DNA from: Petralouisia muris
Lineage (GTDB): Bacteria; Bacillota; Clostridia; Lachnospirales; Lachnospiraceae
DNA length: 64,000 bases
Assembly (NCBI RefSeq): GCF_004793545.1
Contig: NZ_SRYA01000007.1
Location: forward strand, 1 to 64,000
Direction: 5' to 3'
The notes under the pieces were generated by a model. It had not been told where the DNA came from. It worked only from the letters and a program-made list of their open reading frames with translations, and ran no database searches. This document shows, one piece after another, positions 52,791 to 60,531 of this stretch (the first letter of the stretch is position 1; each line of letters opens with the position of its first letter). The translations under genes and the position numbers were made by a program.

Positions 52791-52832
52791 CAGAAAGTAA
52801 GTAATTCCGCAAGAAAATTATCCCTATAAGGA
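52751..52832 (+). repeat. 82-bp imperfect direct repeat, right copy
   Basis: Partner of 46755-46836; its last bases overlap the stop end of the minus-strand exonuclease gene. It marks the right border of the DUF262 cassette plus abiE remnant. Confidence 0.8.
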
Positions 52833-54191
52833 AAAGGAATAATTTATAAAATGCATTGCGTATTTATTCAGGTTTTCTTTATTTTCGGTAAAGGCTTCTG
52901 TCAGTTCGAACCAGGATGTTTTATCATTATAATTCTGCTTAAAAGCGGGAGAAAATAAATCCTGGTATTGGGGCAGGAATCGGCCCGATTTTTTACAGTA
53001 ACAGGTGGCGGCAGTTGCCTGAGTGCGGTAATTCCTGTCAACGTATGCGGCGACGCTTTTGTGCAGGGCTGTATCTTCTGCCGGAAGATAGTAATAATCT
53101 TTGTAATTGGGATAAAAATATTTTAATTCCCCTGTAAAAAGTTCAATGCGCAGCGTAACTTGATGGCATAAGCCGGAGGCATAGGGCTCAACCTGATTAC
53201 AGGAGGCGGAAGTGCAAGATTCGGCCCGATTACGGGAGGCGGAAGTGCAAGATTCAGCCTGATTGCAGGAGCCAGAAGTGCAAGATTCAGCCTGGTTGCG
53301 GGAGACAGAAATGTAGAGTTTCCCAAGCGTACAGGTAAAAGGCTTGGGAAAGGGAAGATCCGGCTTTAAATATAGAATCAGTTCCCAGCCTTTGGTTCCC
53401 TCATAGGTGTTCCAGCTGCGTGTTTCCCAGGAAGAGACCTGGAAATGCCCTCCAAAGAAACGGGAATAGGAGAGCAAAGAAAGGAGTTGTATCATTCCTT
53501 TTATATCTTCATAATTATGCAGTTTTAAAAGGGCACAGGCGTCTTGGGGAGATAATGCGGCATTTTTGCTGTTCCCATGATTCCTGTGCGCTTTTGGGAG
53601 AGTACAGGTATCCGTAGAATCTGCGGGATTTTCAACTTTTTTGTGATTGTTGCGATGCGGTTCTATAAAGTTGTAGTTTTCCCCGGAAGAGAGTTTTGCA
53701 TATTCCAAATAGATGGAAATCAAATCTCCTCCGGAATATAAATCATCCCGTGCAATGCCGAGAAATTCTTCCAGAGTTTTCTGCTTTAAGTTATCCAGGT
53801 TCAGGATGGTTTTATATTTGGAGAGCTGTTTGTAAATATCAAGATGACAGAAAGAATCCAGTTGTTCCGGTATTTGATGATAGGCACAGCGGCCTTTCAG
53901 GAAAGGCACATCGAATCCTGTCCCGTTAAAAGAAATCAGGGTATCGTATTGGGACAATAATTCCAGGAATGCAGAGAGGATTTCCTGTTCCTGATCAGGG
54001 CATTCCGCAAAGAGCTGCGTGATGCATATCCTGCCGTCTGTCTGCAAAGCATATCCGATCATGTATACCTGATTGCGGGCGGCGGAAAAGCCGGTGGTTT
54101 CAATGTCGAAAAAAATTGAGGTTGGGGTGAAGTATTCTTTTATATAGGGATTCCCGATTGTGGGAGTGAATGTTGTCTGCCAGGTTTTCAT
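52824..54191 (-). CDS. YprB-type ribonuclease H-like 3'-5' exonuclease with an internal repeat
   Basis: 455 residues. DEDD exonuclease motifs are Asp29/Glu31 (FFDIETTG), FNGTGFDVPFLKGRCAYH (Asp94), CHLDIY near 116 and LHNYEDIKGM (Asp229). Residues 297-345 are four and a half copies of an 11-residue unit (SRNQAESCTSG-like) within the C-terminal region, encoded at 53157-53303. Family proteins lack such a Cys/Ser-rich spacer. GGAGG lies upstream of the start. It likely acts on DNA or RNA in a housekeeping role; the neighbouring defence-like genes are probably coincidental. Confidence 0.85.
   Translation of the reverse strand: MKTWQTTFTPTIGNPYIKEYFTPTSIFFDIETTGFSAARNQVYMIGYALQTDGRICITQLFAECPDQEQEILSAFLELLSQYDTLISFNGTGFDVPFLKGRCAYHQIPEQLDSFCHLDIYKQLSKYKTILNLDNLKQKTLEEFLGIARDDLYSGGDLISIYLEYAKLSSGENYNFIEPHRNNHKKVENPADSTDTCTLPKAHRNHGNSKNAALSPQDACALLKLHNYEDIKGMIQLLSLLSYSRFFGGHFQVSSWETRSWNTYEGTKGWELILYLKPDLPFPKPFTCTLGKLYISVSRNQAESCTSGSCNQAESCTSASRNRAESCTSASCNQVEPYASGLCHQVTLRIELFTGELKYFYPNYKDYYYLPAEDTALHKSVAAYVDRNYRTQATAATCYCKKSGRFLPQYQDLFSPAFKQNYNDKTSWFELTEAFTENKENLNKYAMHFINYSFSL
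53157..53303 (-). repeat. 33-bp minisatellite inside the YprB-type gene
   Basis: About 4.5 units of 33 bp encode S(R/C)N(Q/R)AESCTS(G/A). The units differ at a few positions, with the last ones more degenerate. Confidence 0.93.
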
Positions 54192-54272
54192 TTGGGGCCT
54201 CCGTTCTATAAATCTATCGAATATCTGTCGTTATTATATGATTAATTTCTTGAATTTTCAAATATGGGTTAA

Positions 54273-54924
54273 ACCAGATAGGGATAAAAAATAGATATGT
54301 ATCGGCAGGAGCATAGATTTTCTCCTGCCACGCCTGTATTTAGGCGGTTTGACGTTTGGTACGCTGCGTATATTCTCGTTCCATTTGCCGCATTTCCGCA
54401 TCCGTGGGGATGTCCACAATCCCGACATAGGAATAGTAGATGTCGATTTGCTGTGTCCGTTTCCCGTCTTTTTTCTCACGCTCATGGACTACGATTTTAT
54501 CCACAAATGCGTTTAGGACTTCGGGCGTCAGCTCGTCGATGCGGGTGTATTTCTTGGTGACGGCTATCAGCTTGGTGACATTGGTCGCTTCCGTGTCGGC
54601 TTCGCTGACCTCGGCTGTCAAGGTTTCGATTTCCTGCTTTAGCTGTTCCTGCTCGGCTTCATATCCGTCCGACAGCTTGTAAAAGCGTTCGTCATTCAGC
54701 TTTCCGTTGACATTATCCTCATAGATTTTGCGGAACAGGCGGTCAAGCTCCTTTATCCGCTTTTCGTCCTTTTCTATCTGTTTCTGCTTTGCGGATAACT
54801 CGTATCTGCGTTCTGCAAGGGTGGCGTCAATCTGCTGTCGGATAAACACACGCTCAAACTGCTGTAAATAGGAGAGGAACTGCTGGAGCTGTTTCAGAAC
54901 TAATTGTTTTAATGCGTCCTCTCG
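54273..54924. repeat. Element-end inverted repeat, left arm
   Basis: From ACCAGATA at 54273 through the recombinase stop and the last 194 recombinase codons, this segment is nearly identical to the reverse complement of 63070-63720. The region between the coding end and 54273 is also conserved, so this is the terminal DNA of a TnpX-type element. Confidence 0.85.
54304..54329 (-). terminator. Terminator of the tnpX-type gene
   Basis: GGCAGGAG (54304-54311) and CTCCTGCC (54322-54329) pair perfectly; on the minus strand the hairpin is followed by T-rich DNA. Confidence 0.65.
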
Positions 54925-55998
54925 GATATAGTGCTGTGTACATTCCTTTGCCCTGCTCGTCCTTTTATACATGGAACAACGGAAATGCTCATATCCGTTT
55001 GCTGTGGCTAAGCTGAGTTTCGCCCCGCAGTCGGCACAATAGAGCAGCCCCGAAAAGATACTTGTCGTTCCGCTTTTGGTCGGTCTGCGTTTGTTCGCCC
55101 GTATCATCTGCACTTTTTCCCACATATCCCTGTCAATGATGGGCGTATGGGCGTCCTCGATATACGTCCGCCTGTCCTTTGCGGTTGGGATGCGTTTTTT
55201 GCTCTTGAAGCCTAAACGGGTGGATTTAAAGCTTTCCGTCACGCCGATATATGCCACATTTTCCAGAATGGATGCAATCATAGACGTTTCCCAGTTATAG
55301 GGATGTTCCGATTTTTTTGCAACGCCGATTCCCTTTGACACCTTGTAGGCTGACGGGGTAAGCACCTTGTCTTCCCAGAGGGCTGTGGCAATGGCTGACA
55401 CGCCTTTTCCCTGTATACAGAGTGAGAATATCCTGCGGACAACTGCCGCCGCTTCCTCGTCCACAAGCCAACGTGTTTTATCGTCTGGATTCCGCAAATA
55501 CCCATAAGGCGGTGCGCCCAAATGCTCGCCTGCAAGCCCTTTCGCTTTCTTGACTTCCTTTACCTTTTTGCTCGTGCTTTTGGGATACCATTCGTTAAAA
55601 AGGTTGGTAAAGGCGGCAAATTCGTTGCTCTCAAGGCTGCCCGTGTCCACGTTGTCCATGATGGCGATGAACCTCACGCCCGCTTCGGGGTAGATGATTT
55701 CGGAGTATGAGCCGACCTCGATATAGTTCCTGCCGAAGCGTGATAAGTCTTTGACAATGACGGTCTTTACAAACCCTTTTTCAATGTCCGACGACATTTC
55801 CTTAAAGCTTGGGCGGTCAAAATTCGTACCCGTATAGCCGTCGTCCACGTAGAATTTCGGGTTAGGGAAACCGTGTTCTTTTGCGTATTTCATCAGATAT
55901 TCTTTCTGGTTTACAATGCTGTTGCTTTCACCTTCCCGCCCATCATCTTGGCTTAATCTACAATATAATGCCGTGAATTCTTCCTGCTGTCTTTTCAT
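54340..55998 (-). CDS. Large serine recombinase, TnpX type (Tn4451 family)
   Basis: 552 residues. The catalytic domain has ALYCRLSQDD (Ser16), VDDGYTGTNFDRPSF and KDLSRFGRNYIEVG, all characteristic of TnpX transposon recombinases. The recombinase domain (about 190-300), zinc ribbon (YCADCGAKLSL, later Cys pairs), coiled coil, and a DUF4368-like C-terminus (IDIYYSYVGIVDIP) follow. Start 55998 is set by GGAAAGGAG. The gene is at the left end of the mobile region and reads outward. It excises and inserts the element as a circle. Confidence 0.95.
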   Translation of the reverse strand: MKRQQEEFTALYCRLSQDDGREGESNSIVNQKEYLMKYAKEHGFPNPKFYVDDGYTGTNFDRPSFKEMSSDIEKGFVKTVIVKDLSRFGRNYIEVGSYSEIIYPEAGVRFIAIMDNVDTGSLESNEFAAFTNLFNEWYPKSTSKKVKEVKKAKGLAGEHLGAPPYGYLRNPDDKTRWLVDEEAAAVVRRIFSLCIQGKGVSAIATALWEDKVLTPSAYKVSKGIGVAKKSEHPYNWETSMIASILENVAYIGVTESFKSTRLGFKSKKRIPTAKDRRTYIEDAHTPIIDRDMWEKVQMIRANKRRPTKSGTTSIFSGLLYCADCGAKLSLATANGYEHFRCSMYKRTSRAKECTQHYIREDALKQLVLKQLQQFLSYLQQFERVFIRQQIDATLAERRYELSAKQKQIEKDEKRIKELDRLFRKIYEDNVNGKLNDERFYKLSDGYEAEQEQLKQEIETLTAEVSEADTEATNVTKLIAVTKKYTRIDELTPEVLNAFVDKIVVHEREKKDGKRTQQIDIYYSYVGIVDIPTDAEMRQMEREYTQRTKRQTA

Positions 55999-56106
55999 AA
56001 AGCTCTCCTTTCCGACAGCAGACACGGTATTGTGAAGTGTAGGTACAGTATACCACATCTGCCCTTAAACTTCAACGCTTTAAAGTGATAATTCTTCCGC
56101 TGCCTG

Positions 56107-56409
56107 TTATTCCCCGTCGTCATCACCCCAATTCTCATTATCATAAAATCCATATCCCTGTGCGCTGCGCCGAAAAATATCCGTAAGCATTACAAGCAAG
56201 TCCCGCCCGTCTTTTCGGAAATGGGCGTTGACGGTGTATTCCGTGCCGCCGATTTTCTCGGTAAGGCTCATCGGCTCTGGGATGCGGACAAGGGGCGTGA
56301 CGTTCTGGACAGGCGGCAGAGGGGGATATATTTTGTCTGGATTTACCATAGGGACGTCCTTGTATTCCTCCATAATCGCCTGTATTTCTTCCTCGGACAG
56401 TCTGCTCAT
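56107..56409 (-). CDS. TnpW-like transposon protein
   Basis: 100 residues. The core LTEKIGGTEYTVNAHFRKDG resembles transposon-encoded TnpW proteins found next to tnpX in mobilizable elements. The N-terminus has SEEEIQAIMEEYKDVP and the C-terminus is acidic. It overlaps the relaxase gene by 4 bases (start codon inside the relaxase stop). Function is unknown; association with TnpX-type elements supports the name. Confidence 0.75.
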   Translation of the reverse strand: MSRLSEEEIQAIMEEYKDVPMVNPDKIYPPLPPVQNVTPLVRIPEPMSLTEKIGGTEYTVNAHFRKDGRDLLVMLTDIFRRSAQGYGFYDNENWGDDDGE

Positions 56410-57770
56410 CGCAATGGTTCCTCCCTCCTGCGTGCTGTTTTAACTGGCTGTTTCTGTCGGTTTGACCGCTGATTTTCAATCGTGTCGTAGATTTGGTTTA
56501 AGCAGTCATCAATGTGTGCGGAGCGTTTTTCAATCCTGTCTGCATATTTCAGCCGCTTCCTAAGCTCCGTTATCCGCTCCGTCACGCACCGTTTTTCTTC
56601 CCGAATTTTTTCTTTTTCGGCTGGTGTGGCACGGCGTACCTTGTTCCGCACGTGCTGGCGGTAGTCAATCAGTTTATTCATTTCGGTCTGGTTTTTCTCC
56701 CTGTCGGCGTGTAAGTCGGAGAGGGTGGAAATGTTATGCTTGGACATATACCGTACCTGTGTGGTGATTGCATCTAACTTCCGCAATTCCTCTTTCATCA
56801 GCGGGCTTGTCGGCTTGTAGTCCGTGCCTTTGGGGAATATCCCCAACTGATAGCACCAGTAGTAATACAACGCTAAAATCCCCGTGGTTTTTTGATGTGG
56901 TTTCCATGCATTTTTATACTGTTCTGGCATATGGGGAGAGTAGGAAATCTTTGCTTTGTAGTTCCCATATCGGGAAGCCCCGCCTAAACATGACTGTATG
57001 AAATTGGGGGTTAGCCGCTCGTCAAGCGTGTCTAATCTCGTGAAATGTTTGTATTTCGGCAGCTTCATTTTCCAATGGCTGCCCGAAAAATCAACCTCAT
57101 ATCCCTTATCGGCAAGGTATTTCATCATGTGCTGTAAATCCCTGCTCCCATTGATTGCCTCCCTTAAATCCTCCCGATAGACATTGTACCGTGTGGGTTT
57201 TCCGTTCTTTTCGTCCAGATAAAGCGGTCTGGATGGTGCTTTCTTGGGGTTTTCAATCACCGATAAACCGTACTCTCGGCATAAGCGGTCGGACGCTTCC
57301 CTCAACCTTTTCTGTTCTGATTTTGAGTAATTATATTTCTGTCCGTCTATGAAAGAAACAGAGTTGAAACAAAAATGATTGTGCAGATGCCCTTTGTCAA
57401 GATGAGTGGCAACAATTATCTGGTATTTATCGCCCCACATTTCCCCTGCTAATTTTAATCCGATTTCGTGGCAATGTTCGGGCGTTACCTCGTCTGGTTT
57501 GAAGCTCTGGTATCCGTGCCATGCAATATATCCGCCTGTCTTTTGGTACTGCTTCTTTGTCAAAATCATCTGTTGCAAGGCGGTTTCTTTCAGAGCGTTG
57601 ATTGCGGAAACATACTCGCCCTCGTTTGTTTTTAACGGATTCTTCACATAGGAGAACACGTCAAAGAAGTCCTGCATATCTTCATTCGGCATGGTCTTTT
57701 CTGGATTTTCCACATAATCAATGAGGTCTTTCAGCCGCCCTTTGATATGCCATAAGCTCGTTGTTGCCAT
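56406..57770 (-). CDS. MobA/relaxase-type mobilization protein
   Basis: 454 residues. The N-terminal relaxase domain has the three-histidine metal motif ATHLDKGHLHNHFCFN near 125-140 and a downstream YNYSKSEQKRLREASDRLC motif. A C-terminal basic coiled region (KIREEKRCVTERITELRKRLK) follows. It nicks oriT and leads DNA transfer with help from a conjugative element. MobC lies immediately upstream (1-bp gap) and TnpW overlaps its end. Confidence 0.92.
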   Translation of the reverse strand: MATTSLWHIKGRLKDLIDYVENPEKTMPNEDMQDFFDVFSYVKNPLKTNEGEYVSAINALKETALQQMILTKKQYQKTGGYIAWHGYQSFKPDEVTPEHCHEIGLKLAGEMWGDKYQIIVATHLDKGHLHNHFCFNSVSFIDGQKYNYSKSEQKRLREASDRLCREYGLSVIENPKKAPSRPLYLDEKNGKPTRYNVYREDLREAINGSRDLQHMMKYLADKGYEVDFSGSHWKMKLPKYKHFTRLDTLDERLTPNFIQSCLGGASRYGNYKAKISYSPHMPEQYKNAWKPHQKTTGILALYYYWCYQLGIFPKGTDYKPTSPLMKEELRKLDAITTQVRYMSKHNISTLSDLHADREKNQTEMNKLIDYRQHVRNKVRRATPAEKEKIREEKRCVTERITELRKRLKYADRIEKRSAHIDDCLNQIYDTIENQRSNRQKQPVKTARRREEPLR

Positions 57771-57771
57771 A

Positions 57772-58128
57772 TCAGACCGCCCCCTGTTCCATCAGTTCTT
57801 CTACATTAAATCGTAGTGGGAGAGTTATTTTCTGTTGCAGTTCTAAGATAAAATCCTCAATCTCCTTACAGATTTCGGCGGCGGTTAGATAGTAGGGAAC
57901 ACACTTTTTGAAAGCGTCATGCACTTCATAGAGCTTGTTTAACAGTTCCCAAAACTCGGTTTTTGGCTTCGGCTGCGGGGCGTTTCCCTTGCATAACTGG
58001 CGCATAAATTCGGCAGCGGACAGACCGCAAGCGGCGGCGCACTGCTTTAATTTTTCATGTTCTCCCTCGTTCAATCGGACGGTAATCGGGACATTCCGCA
58101 CGCCCTTTTCTGATTTTTCTTTGCTCAT
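57772..58128 (-). CDS. MobC-like relaxosome accessory protein
   Basis: 118 residues. PITVRLNEGEHEKLKQCAAACGLSAAEFMRQLCKG is a ribbon-helix-helix MobC signature. Start 58128 is chosen for GGAGG upstream; the longer frame to 58203 contains no family sequence. It probably binds oriT in the intergenic DNA just upstream and recruits the relaxase. Confidence 0.88.
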   Translation of the reverse strand: MSKEKSEKGVRNVPITVRLNEGEHEKLKQCAAACGLSAAEFMRQLCKGNAPQPKPKTEFWELLNKLYEVHDAFKKCVPYYLTAAEICKEIEDFILELQQKITLPLRFNVEELMEQGAV

Positions 58129-58197
58129 TTTCCTTAATCCTCCAGTCTTAAATTCCTTTCTTCGGGGTAAACAGGGGCTGTCCCCTGAGTAAGTTAC

Positions 58198-58240
58198 GCC
58201 CACTTGTTTTGTGTGGGCGGGATTGTGGCTGACACAATCC
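58198..58240. other. Probable oriT region (two adjacent inverted repeats)
   Basis: GCCCAC (58198-58203) pairs with GTGGGC (58213-58218), and GGATTGTG (58220-58227) pairs with CACAATCC (58233-58240). They lie just upstream of mobC, where oriT of these elements is expected. The rest of 58129-58762 shows no credible gene, but a strong hairpin (ATTGGGTGGGG at 58700-58710 with 58721-58731) ends it. Confidence 0.5.
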
Positions 58241-58762
58241 GATGCTCGCTATCTCTGTGGACAACGCCGCAGAGCATTTTTCCTGTGCAGCAGTATTCTT
58301 CCATACCTGCCTTACCCGCCGAAAAGAAAATCCTATGTCCTTCCACCTCCGTTCTGGATTCGATTTTTCTTGACTTTTGGATAAATGAAAAAGCCGCCAC
58401 ACCGCACCACGAATGACAGGAGTGTTTTCTCCTGCTCAGATTCGCAATGCTATGTAACGGCTTTGGGATTCAAAACCTTGCTGCCATACGCCAGCCGAAA
58501 AGGACGACTTACGTTCGGCGGCAGTCAGCCTTATCCATTGGCTGACATTTCATTCTTCCATCTATGTGCTATTTCATTTTCAATCTTCCAATTCCCTCAT
58601 GGGTATTTCAGAATACCATAGCGGCTGTACCCATGTCAATACTTTGGGCAAACTTTTTAGTATTCCCTGTGGACGGGAATTTTATTCATATAATTTTAAA
58701 TTGGGTGGGGAAATTTTATCCCCCACCCAATAGCCCGCCAGAAAGCTGCCTTTATTAGCTGG

Positions 58763-59188
58763 TTATAAAATCTTCCGCAGCTTTTTCCGCAGATGGTCTA
58801 GCCTTGCATAGATAGCACCCGTTGTCAATCCCACAAGCGGGGCGATTTCCTTTGTGGAATAGCCCTGCATTTTCAGCAGGATGATTTGCAGGGTACGCCT
58901 GTCCACCGTAAGCAATGCCCGATACAGAGTTTCGTCCTCAATCTCGTCCAGTAAATCAGCAACCGTCTTTAGCTCGGTATTCTGTTCCCTGTCTGCCATC
59001 CCCTCAAGGTATTCACCGAAGTCGCTTGTCCAATGGTAAAACCGCCTGTTGGAATTGAAGTCTGCCCTGTCGTCTGTGCGGATTTGTTCAATGGTGGTTT
59101 CATCAACTCCGTGTTCCCTCAATATTTTTTCCTCGGCTTCTTTCCAGATAAGCCATTTCCTGTTCTCCCGTCCGTTGTTGTATGCCAT
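58763..59188 (-). CDS. Sigma-70 region 4-like DNA-binding protein
   Basis: 141 residues. The C-terminal third has DRRTLQIILLKMQGYSTKEIAPLVGLTTGAIYARLDHLRKKLRKIL, a sigma region 4 / LuxR-like helix-turn-helix. The N-terminal region is charged with no region 2. Proteins of this class are common in clostridial integrative elements and are usually annotated as sigma-like factors. Start 59188 is fixed by GGAGGA. It may drive expression of mob or cargo genes. Confidence 0.78.
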   Translation of the reverse strand: MAYNNGRENRKWLIWKEAEEKILREHGVDETTIEQIRTDDRADFNSNRRFYHWTSDFGEYLEGMADREQNTELKTVADLLDEIEDETLYRALLTVDRRTLQIILLKMQGYSTKEIAPLVGLTTGAIYARLDHLRKKLRKIL

Positions 59189-59781
59189 TCTTTTTTCCTC
59201 CAATCTGAATTTTTGAAATGTAATAATCCAGATTGGATAGGCGGCGAACGGCAGCCAACAGCGGAAACAGCCCTTCGGCACATTCCGATAAAAAACGACA
59301 AAAGAAAAACCGCAAAGGTTCCGTGACCTTTACGGTTTAGAGAGATTTTAGTTCCAATATGTAGAAATATGACTTCTACTTGCAGGGTACAAAGCCCCCA
59401 TGTACTGACGAGGAGTTTTTTAACAGGCTGTCCGCCCATCCCCGATATGATATATGTAAATAGAATTTGCTATTTGCAGGCAATAAAAATCCCTCCAAAC
59501 TTCAAAAAGCGAAGTCGGAGGGTGGTCAGGGTATGACGAAATAGCCCACCCGAACATCGTTTTTTTTATTTGGTGGGCTTGTCCTACCTATGATTATAGA
59601 AAGAACAAAATATGTAAAAAATATCATTACATAAATAGATAATATATCTATAAATTTTGGCAAGCACTAAAATAAATGAATTTTTTTAATAAACCAATAC
59701 CCCGCTGTGAACAGCGGGGTATTAACTCTCGTGATAATCGCCAAATATCCACGCAGACACATTTGCTTGAGTCGTTTCTTT
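59189..59781. other. Non-coding segment with several strong hairpins
   Basis: Inverted repeats at 59307-59338 (AAACCGCAAAGGT with ACCTTTACGGTTT), 59493-59523 (CCCTCC, CTTC with GAAG, GGAGGG), 59543-59579 (AGCCCACC with GGTGGGCT) and 59696-59723 (AATACCCCGCTG with CAGCGGGGTATT, loop TGAA). I see no credible gene. The hairpins may be terminators, element borders or attenuator-type leaders. Confidence 0.55.
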
Positions 59782-60471
59782 CTATTTAGCTTTTATAATA
59801 ATGGTTTTTACTGGCTTGGAATTATAAGTGAGAGTAAAATTAAAATTCCTGCCGATAGAGAGCAGTACAGAACCATTTTTTTTCTTTTTCCCTATATCAT
59901 GTATATTTAAATTTTTGCCGATAATTTGGAATGCAAAGTCTTTTGGCACTTTTTTAAAATATACATAATCTCTATTTGAAGATTTGATAATGTACCATTT
60001 ATTCTTAGTGCATCTTTTTTTAATAACTTTCTTAATTCCGACAGGGACATCTTTAAGCTGGCAACGCTCAATATCAGTATACTCTTTTTTCTTGTGAGGT
60101 TTCGTATTTTCAGTGGGGTGTTTTGGAACAAAACCAAGCATATCTTTCAATATTTTATTCGCTTTCTTTTTTGGTATCCGTTTCAGCCTGCTAATATCTC
60201 CAGCTTTATTTCTCAACAGACGTATATCAATTGTTCCATCAATATCCACGAAGCTGTATTCAAAAGAACGGTCAGCCCTTTCATCAAAAAAAATACGGAT
60301 ACGCTTATTTTTATAAAAGAACGCATCATCTTTCTTTATAATACCTAATTGGGCATATTCAGAAACATGCTTACTAGATGGCGTACCCTTTGCAGATGCA
60401 GCTATTGGCATAGAAACCATGAATATAAAAATAAATATTGTAACTATTGAAAAAATTGTTTTTCTTTTCAT
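59782..60471 (-). CDS. Secreted protein homologous to the sensor domain of the adjacent BlaR1-like receptor
   Basis: 229 residues. Signal peptide at about 1-27 (TIFSIVTIFIFIFMVSMPIAASA). The mature part matches the extracellular half of the receptor encoded just upstream: AFFYKNKRIRIFFDERADRSFE against AYYYQGVRIRIFMDLRENKSFE, then GTIDIRLLR against GTVDIRLIR, KWYIIKSSNRDYVYFK against KWYVINDKEYQYVYF, and a matching end. It lacks any membrane anchor and any enzyme motif. It may be a decoy, a ligand carrier or the ligand-binding output of the system. Very Lys-rich, predicted basic. Confidence 0.8.
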   Translation of the reverse strand: MKRKTIFSIVTIFIFIFMVSMPIAASAKGTPSSKHVSEYAQLGIIKKDDAFFYKNKRIRIFFDERADRSFEYSFVDIDGTIDIRLLRNKAGDISRLKRIPKKKANKILKDMLGFVPKHPTENTKPHKKKEYTDIERCQLKDVPVGIKKVIKKRCTKNKWYIIKSSNRDYVYFKKVPKDFAFQIIGKNLNIHDIGKKKKNGSVLLSIGRNFNFTLTYNSKPVKTIIIKAK

Positions 60472-60531
60472 TTGAAATTATCCTCCTTTATCCGCTCTTT
60501 ATGGCATACCAGTTTCAATACCATGTTTCCA

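Noticed and set aside
53157-53303. CRISPR-like array
   Set aside because: The units are contiguous, coding and without spacers; it is an in-frame minisatellite.
58385-58621. Plus-strand 78-codon frame in the oriT region
   Set aside because: Low-quality composition, no ribosome site, and it lies in a region of hairpins.
59119-59439. Minus-strand 106-codon frame upstream of the sigma-like gene
   Set aside because: It spans a strong hairpin at 59307-59338 and overlaps the leader of the sigma-like gene; no recognisable protein.
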